A stretch of 64,000 nt of DNA from Micromonospora haikouensis. GTDB taxonomy: Bacteria; Actinomycetota; Actinomycetes; Mycobacteriales; Micromonosporaceae. This document shows, in pieces, positions 1 through 7,843 of the stretch. Made by a program: the position numbers and the translations under genes. The notes under the pieces are model-generated. The model was not told the origin of the DNA. It worked only from the letters and a program-made list of their open reading frames with translations, and made no database searches. The DNA lies in the NCBI RefSeq assembly GCF_900091595.1, contig NZ_FMCW01000017.1, positions 111,763 to 175,762 of the forward strand. Reading direction: 5' to 3'. Within the stretch, counting starts at the first letter, position 1. Every line of letters starts with the position of its first letter.

Positions 1-90
1 AGATTTCGTTGGGCCACCCCACCACGATACGGGGCAAGCCCGGCCCACTAGCATTGCCGCGGTCCGCGACGTCTGCTGAATCGAGGCGAG

Positions 91-804
91 ATGCGTTGGC
101 TGCGGCAGTTACTGGGTGGCAACCGGGTCCAGCTCGACCCGGAGCGGCAGCAGGCGCTGCTGCGCGACGTCCGGCACCGGTACGGCGCCCGCTCGCAGGC
201 GCGGTTCCCGGAACAGGCCGAGGCCATCTCCCGGCTGCTGGACGACGACGACGGGCTGGTGGTGGCGGCCCGGATCCTCGGCGAGGCCGCCGACGAGGCC
301 CACACGGAGCTGCAGGCCCAGGTGCACGACGTGCACCGGCGCACGGGCCGGCGGCTGCTGCTGCACCGCCGCAACTACCGGCCGCTGTGGAAGGAGGCCG
401 GTCCCTCGCTGCGGTGGCCCCTGTTCGCGCTGCCGTCCGGCCTGCACCCGTACGCGCAGGTGGCCGCCGCCGTCGCGGTGGTCGGCAACCGGGCGTCCCG
501 GCTCGACCGGGTGACCGACCCGACCCCGCTGGTGACCCACGTGTTCGAGGTGCTCGACCTCACCACCGCCGGCTGGGAGTACGGCCGGGTGCGGGTGGAC
601 ACCGACGCCGCGGCCCTGGCCGATCGTCTGATCTCGACCGCCGGTCAGGTCCTCGCCACCATGGACGACCCGCCCCGGCTGCCGCCCGCGGTGCGCGAGC
701 TGATGCGCCGCAACAACACCCTCGACGTGCACGACCCGGCCGGTACCCGGGTGGTCGGCGGGTTCAACCCGGGCGCGCGGATGCGGGAGGTCCTGCTCGC
801 CTGA
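91..804 (+). CDS. conserved hypothetical protein, 237 aa
   Basis: I do not recognise a family. The product is a soluble, mixed-charge protein of about 26 kDa with no signal peptide or membrane segment. It has an Arg-rich N-terminal third, a hydrophobic stretch near residues 115-135, and a C-terminal part with short beta-like motifs. The ATG at 91 follows a gaggcgag ribosome site and gives coding-type third-position GC bias throughout. The gene stands alone and converges on the IclR gene across a hairpin. It is likely a real actinobacterial gene, but I assign no function. Confidence 0.7.
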   Translation: MRWLRQLLGGNRVQLDPERQQALLRDVRHRYGARSQARFPEQAEAISRLLDDDDGLVVAARILGEAADEAHTELQAQVHDVHRRTGRRLLLHRRNYRPLWKEAGPSLRWPLFALPSGLHPYAQVAAAVAVVGNRASRLDRVTDPTPLVTHVFEVLDLTTAGWEYGRVRVDTDAAALADRLISTAGQVLATMDDPPRLPPAVRELMRRNNTLDVHDPAGTRVVGGFNPGARMREVLLA

Positions 805-861
805 GGCCGCGCGGGCCGGGGGCGGCGACGAACTCCGGCGGCGGCCCCGACCGGGCCCGCG

Positions 862-892
862 CGGCGGCCCGTCGCGAGCGGGCGGGCCGCCG
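862..892. terminator. hairpin between convergent genes
   Basis: A 10-bp perfect GC stem (862-871 with 883-892) and an 11-nt loop lie between two convergent genes. There is no T tract, as is common in high-GC actinomycetes. It could serve both strands. The call rests on symmetry and position only. Confidence 0.45.
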
Positions 893-900
893 GGGAGCCC

Positions 901-1719
901 TCAGTGGTCGCCGGGCGCCCGGGACAGGACGCGGGAGAGGGCGAGGCTGGCGGTGCGCACCGCCGGGGCGAGCCGGGCCGGCGGCAGCCGGTGGGCGGGC
1001 ACCGAGATGGACAGCGCGGCGACGATCCGGCCGTGCACCAGGACGGGCGACGCCACGCAGGAGAGCCCCGGGGCCGCCTCCTGCCGGTCGTAGCCGACGC
1101 CGGCGTGGCGGATCCGGGCCAGCTCGTCGGCGAGCCGCCCGGGGTCGGTGACCGAGTGCGGGGTGAGCCGGGGCAGCGGCTGCGCCAGCACCTCGTCGAT
1201 GAGCTCCTGCCCGGACCAGGCGAGCAGCACCTTGCCGACGCCGGTGCAGGTCAACGGCAGGCGACCGCCGACCCGCGACGGCGTGTCGACGCCCGCGTGC
1301 CCGCGGATCCTGTCGGCGTAGACCACGTCGAGGCCGTCGCGGACGCCGAGGTGGATGGTCTCGTGGGTGGCCTCGTAGAGGTCCTGCAGGAACGGCAGCG
1401 CGGCCTCGCGCAGGCGCAGCTTGACCGGCACGAGTTCGCCCAGTTCGAACAGCGCGATGCCGAGTCCGAAGCCCGCCGGGGCGCGGCGCAGCAGCCCCAG
1501 CCCGACGAGTTGCTCGGCCAGCCGGTGCACGGTGGCCTTCGGCAGGCCCGTGCGCCGGGACAGCTCGGTCAGGCGCAGGGTCTCCTCCGCCGGGCGGAAC
1601 GCGCGCAGCAGCCGTACCCCCCGGTCGAGCACGTTGCCCCGGGTGGGGCCCGCCGGGCCGGACGGCGGCGCGCCCGGGCCGTCGGCGTCGGCGGATCCCG
1701 CCGTGTTGTTCCGTGGCAT
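901..1719 (-). CDS. IclR family transcriptional regulator
   Basis: This is a 272-aa IclR-type regulator. An N-terminal winged helix (about residues 25-85, with the LSRRTGLPKATVHRLAEQL recognition segment) precedes a C-terminal effector-binding domain with the family's (T/C)CTGVGKVLLAW and GYDRQE landmarks. The ATG at 1719 gives the usual family length; the frame is open far upstream, but that part overlaps the divergent dehydrogenase gene. It is divergent from the acetaldehyde dehydrogenase and 4-hydroxy-2-oxovalerate aldolase genes, so it most likely controls them. A perfect inverted repeat covers its own start codon, which suggests autoregulation. The effector, probably an aromatic or steroid ring-cleavage metabolite, is inferred only. 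Confidence 0.9.
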   Translation of the reverse strand: MPRNNTAGSADADGPGAPPSGPAGPTRGNVLDRGVRLLRAFRPAEETLRLTELSRRTGLPKATVHRLAEQLVGLGLLRRAPAGFGLGIALFELGELVPVKLRLREAALPFLQDLYEATHETIHLGVRDGLDVVYADRIRGHAGVDTPSRVGGRLPLTCTGVGKVLLAWSGQELIDEVLAQPLPRLTPHSVTDPGRLADELARIRHAGVGYDRQEAAPGLSCVASPVLVHGRIVAALSISVPAHRLPPARLAPAVRTASLALSRVLSRAPGDH

Positions 1720-1725
1720 GGAACA
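1707..1725. promoter_or_regulatory. candidate IclR operator
   Basis: A perfect 6-bp inverted repeat TGTTCC-N7-GGAACA has the regulator's start codon in the spacer. Palindromes with GTTCC/GGAAC arms are typical of IclR-family sites. The position, between the divergent regulator and catabolic genes and over the regulator's start, fits autorepression plus control of the dehydrogenase operon. Assignment to this regulator is inference. Confidence 0.55.
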
Positions 1726-1860
1726 CGAGGTTGCCAGCCGGTGGGCGCGGCGTCTACACCTGGAGGCCGGGATGCCGGGTGCGCCAGCGCCGGCATGGTC
1801 GTCCCGCCGGGCGGAACGGCCGGGGTGTCCGTTTTCGTCCCAGGCCAAGGAGCAGGAGAC

Positions 1861-2796
1861 ATGCCCAAGACGAAGGTCGCCATCATCGGCTCCGGCAACA
1901 TCGGCACCGACCTGATGATCAAGATCCTGCGGGGGTCGGAGACGATGGAGGTCGCCGCCCTCGTCGGCATCGACCCCCGCTCCGACGGGCTGGCGCGGGC
2001 GGCCCGGCTCGGCGTGCCGGTCGTCCCGACCGGCGTGCGGGGGCTGCTCGACCATCCCGACTTCGGCGACGTCCGGATCGTGTTCGACGCCACGTCGGCG
2101 CAGGCCCACCTCGCCAACGACGCCGCCCTGCGGGGGGCCGACCTCACGCTCGTCGACCTGACGCCGGCGGCGATCGGCCCGTACGTGGTGCCGCCGGTCA
2201 ACCTCGACGAGCACCTCGGCGCCCGCAACCTGAACATGGTGACCTGCGGCGGGCAGGCGACCATCCCGATGGTCGCCGCGATCTCCTCGGCCGCCACCAC
2301 GCACTACGCCGAGATCGTCGCGTCGATCTCGTCGCGCTCGGCCGGCCCCGGCACCCGGGCCAACATCGACGAGTTCACCGAGACCACCTCGCGGGCGATC
2401 GAGCAGGTGGGCGGGGTCCGGCGCGGCAAGGCGATCATCGTGCTGAACCCCGCCGAGCCGCCGCTGATCATGCGCGACACCGTCTTCTGCGTCGTCGACG
2501 ACTGCGACCGCGACGCGGTCACGGCGGCCGTGCTGGCCATGGCCGAGAAGGTCCGGGCCTACGTGCCCGGGTACCGGCTCAAGCAGGACGTCCAGTTCCG
2601 CAGGATCACGGCGAGCAGCCCGGAAGCCGACCTCGTCCCGCACGCCCCACCCGGCGACCGCTGGGTGGTCAGCGTGTTCCTGGAGGTGGAGGGGGCGGGC
2701 CACTACCTGCCGACGTACGCGGGCAACCTGGACATCATGACCTCCGCCGCGCGGCAGGTCGGCGAGCGACTGGCGACGGCGGTGGCGGCCCGATGA
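1861..2796 (+). CDS. acetaldehyde dehydrogenase (acylating)
   Basis: This 311-aa enzyme converts acetaldehyde, CoA and NAD+ to acetyl-CoA, the last step of meta-cleavage pathways (MhpF/DmpF/HsaG family). The N-terminus has the Rossmann motif KVAIIGSGNIGTDL. The catalytic Cys is residue 129 in MVTCGGQATIPMV. The conserved NPAEPP and AGNLDIMTSAA segments follow. The ATG at 1861 is preceded by caaggagcaggag. Its stop overlaps the aldolase start by 4 bp (ATGA). In this family the two proteins form a complex that channels acetaldehyde, which fits the translational coupling. The third usual partner, 2-hydroxypentadienoate hydratase, is not adjacent. Confidence 0.96.
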   Translation: MPKTKVAIIGSGNIGTDLMIKILRGSETMEVAALVGIDPRSDGLARAARLGVPVVPTGVRGLLDHPDFGDVRIVFDATSAQAHLANDAALRGADLTLVDLTPAAIGPYVVPPVNLDEHLGARNLNMVTCGGQATIPMVAAISSAATTHYAEIVASISSRSAGPGTRANIDEFTETTSRAIEQVGGVRRGKAIIVLNPAEPPLIMRDTVFCVVDDCDRDAVTAAVLAMAEKVRAYVPGYRLKQDVQFRRITASSPEADLVPHAPPGDRWVVSVFLEVEGAGHYLPTYAGNLDIMTSAARQVGERLATAVAAR

Positions 2797-3806
2797 GCAC
2801 CCGGATCTACATCCAGGACGTCACCCTCCGCGACGGCATGCACGCCATCCGGCACCGCTACACCCTCGACCAGGTCCGGGCCGTCGCTGCGGCCCTGGAC
2901 GCCGCCGGCGTCGCCGCGATCGAGGTGTCGCACGGCGACGGGCTCGCCGGCAGCAGCATCAACTACGGGCCCGGGGCGCACACCGACTGGGAGTGGATCG
3001 AGGCCGCCGCCGAGGTGGTGCGCCGGGCGACCCTCACCGGCCTCCTGCTGCCCGGCATCGGCACCGTGCGCGAGCTGCGGAAGGCCTGGGACCACGGCAT
3101 CCGTTCGATCCGCATCGCCACCCACTGCACCGAGGCGGACATCGCCAACCAGCACATCGCCGCCGCGCGGGAGCTGGGCATGGACGTCTCGGGCTTCCTG
3201 ATGATGTCGCACATGGCGCCGCCGAAGCTGCTCGCCGAGCAGGCGAGGATCATGGAGGCGGCCGGCGCGCACTGCGTCTACGTCACCGACTCCGGGGGCC
3301 GGCTGACGATGGACGGCGTCCGGGAGCGCGTGCGCGCGTACCGCGACGTGCTCGCGCCGGAGACCCAGATCGGCATCCACGCCCACCACAACCTGGGCCT
3401 CGGCGTGGCCAACTCGGTCGCCGCCGTCGAGGAGGGGGTGTACCGGGTCGACGCGTCCCTGGCGGGCCAGGGCGCCGGCGCCGGGAACTGCCCGATCGAG
3501 GCGTTCGTCGCCGTCGCCGACCTCACCGGTTGGGAGCACGGCTGCGACCTGTTCGCGCTCATGGACGCCGCCGACGACATCGTCCGCCCGCTCCAGGACC
3601 GTCCGGTGCGCGTCGACCGCGAGACGTTGACCCTCGGGTACGCCGGGGTCTACTCCAGCTTCCTGCGCCACGCCGAGGCCGCCGCCGCCGAGTACGGCCT
3701 CGACACCCGCAGCATCCTCGTCGAGGTGGGTCGGCGGCAGTTGGTCGGCGGCCAGGAGGACATGATCGTCGACATCGCGCTGGACCTGCGGCGGCAGCGG
3801 TCGTAG
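2793..3806 (+). CDS. 4-hydroxy-2-oxovalerate aldolase
   Basis: This 337-aa DmpG/MhpE/HsaF-type class II aldolase splits 4-hydroxy-2-oxoacids into pyruvate and an aldehyde. The HMGL-like TIM barrel begins with DVTLRDGMHAIRH, which carries the catalytic Arg and metal-ligand Asp. It has the HAHHNLGLG metal-binding segment and a C-terminal domain (YSSFLRHAEAAA) that contacts the dehydrogenase in known complexes. The start overlaps the upstream stop by 4 bp, so the two proteins are probably made in equal amounts. Length and motifs are complete. Substrate chain length (hydroxyphenylpropionate versus steroid catabolism) cannot be read from sequence. Confidence 0.96.
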   Translation: MSTRIYIQDVTLRDGMHAIRHRYTLDQVRAVAAALDAAGVAAIEVSHGDGLAGSSINYGPGAHTDWEWIEAAAEVVRRATLTGLLLPGIGTVRELRKAWDHGIRSIRIATHCTEADIANQHIAAARELGMDVSGFLMMSHMAPPKLLAEQARIMEAAGAHCVYVTDSGGRLTMDGVRERVRAYRDVLAPETQIGIHAHHNLGLGVANSVAAVEEGVYRVDASLAGQGAGAGNCPIEAFVAVADLTGWEHGCDLFALMDAADDIVRPLQDRPVRVDRETLTLGYAGVYSSFLRHAEAAAAEYGLDTRSILVEVGRRQLVGGQEDMIVDIALDLRRQRS

Positions 3807-3833
3807 CGGCTGGCGCAGCCCCGCTCCGGCCGG

Positions 3834-4676
3834 TCAGCCCGGCGCGGAGCCGTTGTCGACCAGCCGGAACCGGGTGGTCACGGTCGCGTCGCCGGCCTCC
3901 TCCAGGATCAGCCCCCACGTCGGCGAGAACTGCAGGTACGCCGACTGGCTGCTGATCGCGTACGCCGAGCCGTCGCGGACGACCGTGAACCGCTGCCTCG
4001 GTTCGTCCCGCGCGCATCCGGCCGCCTCGATGCGCAGCGGCTCGCTGCCCGACGACCGGACCTCCCAGCAGGTGTCGGCCCCGTCGGGGCCGGGCTCGGC
4101 GGCGCGGATCTGGTAGGTGTCTCCCAGCGGCGCGAAGACGAACAGCTGGCGGCCCTCGTCGCCGTCGACCTCGGCCAGCCGGCCGCCGTCGAGCAGCGAC
4201 ACGCCGCCCGCCGAGGCGGCCACCCGCACGACGGTGACCTGACGCTGCCCGGACAGCACCGGGTCGCCGCCCGGGGGGCCGGCGGGCGGGCCGGACGATC
4301 CGGTGGGCGGGGCGGACGTGCCGCCGGTCGGCCCGGACGAGGCGCGATCCGGCCCGGACGACGTGCGATCCGGCGCGGGCGAGGTGCGGTCCGGCCCCGG
4401 CGACGTGGGGTCCGGCCAGGGCGACGCGACCGGGCCGGAGGTGGGGCCCGCCGGCCCGATCGGGACGGGGTGCGGCCGGCCACCGGACCCGGCGAGGGCG
4501 ACACCCGCGCCGAGCGCGGCGACGGCGAGGGCGGCGAGGGACACCGACGCGGTCCGGCGCCGCCGGCGGCGGGCGTCGCCGCGCCGTCGGACATCGGCGG
4601 CGGCGGGGACCGTCCCCTGCCCGCCGTGGCCCGCCAGCGCCCGCAGGGCGTCGGCGAGCTGGTTGTCAGAACTCAT
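3834..4676 (-). CDS. ECF-linked membrane protein with an external sensor-like domain
   Basis: This 280-aa protein is encoded directly behind an ECF sigma gene with a 4-bp ATGA overlap. It has a short basic cytoplasmic N-terminus (residues 1-42), one transmembrane helix (about 43-65), a long Pro/Ser/Thr linker with a degenerate PDRTSxGP repeat, and a C-terminal domain of about 130 residues. The last domain contains SLLDGGRLAEVD, CWEVR and QRF motifs and two cysteines. The arrangement is that of an anti-sigma or sensor protein, but I see no zinc-binding HxxxCxxC anti-sigma motif. The external domain resembles a beta-trefoil/ricin-like fold (QRF), which is unverified. A secreted paralog lies just upstream of the sigma gene. 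Confidence 0.75.
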   Translation of the reverse strand: MSSDNQLADALRALAGHGGQGTVPAAADVRRRGDARRRRRRTASVSLAALAVAALGAGVALAGSGGRPHPVPIGPAGPTSGPVASPWPDPTSPGPDRTSPAPDRTSSGPDRASSGPTGGTSAPPTGSSGPPAGPPGGDPVLSGQRQVTVVRVAASAGGVSLLDGGRLAEVDGDEGRQLFVFAPLGDTYQIRAAEPGPDGADTCWEVRSSGSEPLRIEAAGCARDEPRQRFTVVRDGSAYAISSQSAYLQFSPTWGLILEEAGDATVTTRFRLVDNGSAPG

Positions 4677-5182
4677 GACCGCGCCCTTTCGTCCACGCCG
4701 TGGTGCTCCGGTTCGGTCAGGTGTGCGGCGAGGGCCCGACGGCCCCGGGCCAGCCGCGTCTTGACGGTGTTCTCGTTGGTGCCGACCTCCGCCGCGATCT
4801 CGGCCACGCTCAGCCCGACCAGGTGGTGCAGCACCACGGCCCGGCGTTGCTCGGCGGGGATGTGCCGCAGCGCGGCCACGATCGCGACGTGGTCGACCGA
4901 GGCCGCGTCGACGCGTTGCTCGGTGGCCTCCCGGCGGTGGGCACGCATTCGGTTGACGGTCTTGCGCCAGGCGCTGACCGCCACCCGGTACGCCACCCGG
5001 CGTACCCACGCCTCCGGGCTGTCGCACCCGCGCACCGCGGCCCAGCGGTCCCAGGCCCGGGCGTACGCCTCGGCCACCGCGTCCTCGGCCTCGGCCCGGT
5101 TGCCGACCATCGCGTACAACTGTCCCAGCACCCGGTGGGCGGACGCGGAGTAGAAAGCGTCGAACTCCGCGGCGTCACGCAT
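4673..5182 (-). CDS. RNA polymerase sigma factor, SigE family ECF
   Basis: This 169-aa ECF sigma factor has region 2 at about residues 8-75 (FYSASAHRVLGQLYAMVGN, AEDAVAEAYARAW) and region 4 at about 105-155 (HIPAEQRRAVVLHHLVGLS, ENTVKTRLARGRRAL). There is no C-terminal extension, as in the small SigE-type ECFs of actinomycetes. The 4-bp overlap with the downstream membrane-sensor gene strongly suggests a sigma/regulator pair. Its target promoters are not identified; the paralogous secreted protein upstream is an obvious candidate. Confidence 0.92.
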   Translation of the reverse strand: MRDAAEFDAFYSASAHRVLGQLYAMVGNRAEAEDAVAEAYARAWDRWAAVRGCDSPEAWVRRVAYRVAVSAWRKTVNRMRAHRREATEQRVDAASVDHVAIVAALRHIPAEQRRAVVLHHLVGLSVAEIAAEVGTNENTVKTRLARGRRALAAHLTEPEHHGVDERARS

Positions 5183-5285
5183 CGGTCAAAGTCTCCACCA
5201 GAGCTGGTCGGTTCCGGAAATGGGGTCCTCCCGGGTGACGTCGGCGGCCCGGCGGGGGAACTGCCGGCCGGGCCGCCGACTCAGG

Positions 5286-5930
5286 TCACCGGCGCGGGGC
5301 GGGCCCCGTGTCGTTGAACCGGAAGCTGCTGACCGGCGGGGCGTCGCCCAGCTCCTCCAGGATCAGCCCGGACCGCGCCGAGTCGCGCAGGTACGCCCAC
5401 CGGTTGCTGACCAGGTACTCGCGCGCCCCGCCGCCGGGGGCGGGCGCGATGGCGAACCGCTGCGCCGGGTCGTCCGCCCGGCAGGTGGCGCCGGCGACGT
5501 ACAGCGGCTGGCCGTTGTTCGGGTTGCGCGCCTGCCAGCAGACCGGCTTCCCGGTGCCGCCGCCGTAGTATGCCTTGATCAGGTACTCCCCCGCGCCCAG
5601 CGGGGTCGGCACGAAGACCTGCCGGCCACGGTCGTCGTCCACCTCGGCCAGCCGCCCGCCGTCGAGCAGGGACAGCCCCGACTCGAACGACCCCACCCGG
5701 ACGATGGTGACCCGGCGCTTGCCCGACAGGACCGGGTCCGTGCTCGCCCGCGCCGCAGGTGCCGGCGGTGCCGCGGCACCGGGCGGTGCCACCCCCGCCG
5801 CCACCGGCGCCGGCGCCACCCCGGCCGGCGCGGTGTCGCCCGCGGACGCGGACAGCGCTCCGTAGAGCGTCGCGGCGGCACCGGTCAACACCGCCAGGCC
5901 CGCCCCGGCGAGCCACCTACGCACCAACAC
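5286..5930 (-). CDS. secreted paralog of the sigma-linked sensor domain
   Basis: This 214-aa protein has a signal peptide (residues 1-30), a Pro/Ala linker and a C-terminal domain clearly related to the external domain of the protein at 3834-4676. Both share DPVLSGxRxVTxVRV, SLLDGGRLAEVD and PxQRF, and both end in a GLILEE...RF segment. Two cysteines match in position. The GTG start at 5930 has a strong gggaggtaacg ribosome site. It lies 103 bp upstream of the sigma gene on the same strand. It may be a secreted ligand, decoy or effector of that module; its function is unknown. Confidence 0.78.
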   Translation of the reverse strand: MLVRRWLAGAGLAVLTGAAATLYGALSASAGDTAPAGVAPAPVAAGVAPPGAAAPPAPAARASTDPVLSGKRRVTIVRVGSFESGLSLLDGGRLAEVDDDRGRQVFVPTPLGAGEYLIKAYYGGGTGKPVCWQARNPNNGQPLYVAGATCRADDPAQRFAIAPAPGGGAREYLVSNRWAYLRDSARSGLILEELGDAPPVSSFRFNDTGPAPRR

Positions 5931-6132
5931 CGTTACCTCCCCACTGCCCCGGCTCCCCGAGGCCCCGGCCGAGACCGGCCAGCCCTGCCGGCTGCCGGTC
6001 CTCGCTCGACTCGATCTGATGACGCGCGAGGCGGGCCGCAGGTTTCAGCAGATCCCATCGAGGTGCGTCCACGGCCGCGCGGGTGGCCGCCGCCCGCGCG
6101 CCGCACCGGTCGGTCGGCTCCGGCCGCCGGGG

Positions 6133-7764
6133 TCAGGAACCGGACGGCCCGCCCAGCCGCAGGGCCAGGAAGAGGTCCACCCGGTCGGCGAACCGGTCGA
6201 GGTCGCGGCCGGTGAGCCGCTCGATCTGACCGATCCGGTACCGCAGGGTGTTGACGTGCACGTGCAGCGACTCGGCGCACCGCCGCCAGGCGCCGTTGGC
6301 GGACAGGAACGCGTTCAGGGTGTGCACCAGCTCCGTGCCGTGCTGCCGGTCGTAGCCGGTCAGCGGGTCCAGCAGCCGGGCCCGGAAGGCCCGCTGGGTG
6401 TCGGCCGGCACCCCGGCGAGCAGCATCAGGTGGGAGGCCACCTCGTCGGAGCGGACCACGGCCACCGGCCCGGGTCGGGCCGCCGCCGCGCGCAGGGCGT
6501 GGGTGGCCTCCTGCACGAGACCCGGCAGCGCCGTGGCGGCCCGGCCGGCGGTGCTGATCCCGACCGAGAGACGCCCGGTGCCCAGCCCGGCCGCCAGGAC
6601 GTCGAGGGCGTCGCGGAACGCGCCGGCCACGCTCGCGGCGGTCGGCCCGGACGCGGCGTCGCCCACCACCGCCAGCAGGGTCCCGTCGGGCGCGTCACCG
6701 GGCAGCGCCGCCGTCACGGCCGCCGGCAGGCCCGTGGTGCGGATCGTCTCGCGCAGCACCGCCAGGGCCAGCGCCGGGGGCGTCCGCAGGCCGGTCAGGG
6801 TCGCGGCCAGCGCGACGAAGCCCCGGTCCGGCGCCAGCCCGCAGGCCCGCAGCCGGGCCCGCAGGTCGGCCTCGTCGCCGTCGCCGGCCAGCGCCCGCCC
6901 CACCTGGTCGGCCAGGCGCTGCTCGACCCGCTCGGCCTCGTCGGCCTGGGTCCGTTCCAGGGCGACCACGTCGACCAGCTCGGCCAGCACGTCGTCCCCG
7001 CCAGGCTCCGGCCCGGCCGGCGGGAGCGCCCCGGCCGGGCGGTGCGCCCCGTCCGGCACGTGCGCGCCGGCCGGGGCGCAGGCGAGCAGCCAGGACGCCA
7101 TCCGGTGCTCCGGGGACCCGGTGATCGCGGTGACCGACACGCGGGCCCCGTCGACCCGGGTGGTCGTCGGCAGCCGGGTGGCCGTCAGGAAGGCGGTGCA
7201 CAGCTCCCGGGCGGCCGGGGCCGGCAGCGGGGCGGTGCCGGCGATCAGCCGGCCGGCGGGGGAGAGCAACCAGCAGCGTACGCCCAGGTCGGCGGCGATG
7301 GCCGGGAGCAGGTCGGGCAGCCGGGCCCCCGCGGCCATCGCGGCGACCACCCCCCGCTGCCGGCCGAGCATGGTGGCCAGCCCGGTCGCCCGCTGCTTCC
7401 ACACCGACGGCGCGAACGCCTCGATGACCTCGCGGAAGGACACCTCCACCGGGACCTCGAACAGGGGCACGCCGTGCCGGCGGCACGCCTCGACCAGGTC
7501 GGCCGGCACCCGGCCGAGAGCCGCGTGACCGGCGCCGATCGCGGTGACCCGGGCCGTGGCGCAGGACCGGACGAAGGTCTCGGCGTCCGTGGCCCCCCGC
7601 CGCCACATCAGGCCGGTGAGCACCACCTCCCCGCCGCGGAGGTAGCGGCGGGGGTCGGGCAGGTCGGTGACGAAGACCTGGGTGACCGGGCGGTCCAGCC
7701 CGTCGCCGCCGGTGAGCAGGGTCAGCCTGAGGGCCGGTAGGGCCAGCGCGTCGCGCAGCAGCAT
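6133..7764 (-). CDS. PucR family purine catabolism regulator
   Basis: This regulator of about 543 aa has the N-terminal PucR domain (residues 1-125, beginning LRDALALPALRL, with GLDRPVTQVFVTDLPDP). A central GGDEF-like/CdaR region follows. The C-terminal PucR helix-turn-helix contains RRCAESLHVHVNTLRYRIGQIERLTG. I chose the ATG at 7764 because GGGGA lies 5-6 nt upstream; ATG 7770 or GTG 7800 are alternatives. It sits directly downstream of the xanthine dehydrogenase genes, on the same strand. This and the family's known role make it the likely regulator of the 7.8-19.2 kb purine cluster, probably sensing an intermediate such as allantoin. Confidence 0.93.
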   Translation of the reverse strand: MLLRDALALPALRLTLLTGGDGLDRPVTQVFVTDLPDPRRYLRGGEVVLTGLMWRRGATDAETFVRSCATARVTAIGAGHAALGRVPADLVEACRRHGVPLFEVPVEVSFREVIEAFAPSVWKQRATGLATMLGRQRGVVAAMAAGARLPDLLPAIAADLGVRCWLLSPAGRLIAGTAPLPAPAARELCTAFLTATRLPTTTRVDGARVSVTAITGSPEHRMASWLLACAPAGAHVPDGAHRPAGALPPAGPEPGGDDVLAELVDVVALERTQADEAERVEQRLADQVGRALAGDGDEADLRARLRACGLAPDRGFVALAATLTGLRTPPALALAVLRETIRTTGLPAAVTAALPGDAPDGTLLAVVGDAASGPTAASVAGAFRDALDVLAAGLGTGRLSVGISTAGRAATALPGLVQEATHALRAAAARPGPVAVVRSDEVASHLMLLAGVPADTQRAFRARLLDPLTGYDRQHGTELVHTLNAFLSANGAWRRCAESLHVHVNTLRYRIGQIERLTGRDLDRFADRVDLFLALRLGGPSGS

Positions 7765-7843
7765 CGTCATCCCCGTCGTCGAGGAACCCGATCGGCACAC
7801 GGTAGGACGGTGAGGTTTCGGTTACGTGTCCGATCCTCGCGGT

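Noticed and set aside
901..2703. 600-residue version of the IclR regulator
   Set aside because: The extra N-terminal part is antisense to the acetaldehyde dehydrogenase. The family starts near residue 329 of that frame, at ATG 1719.
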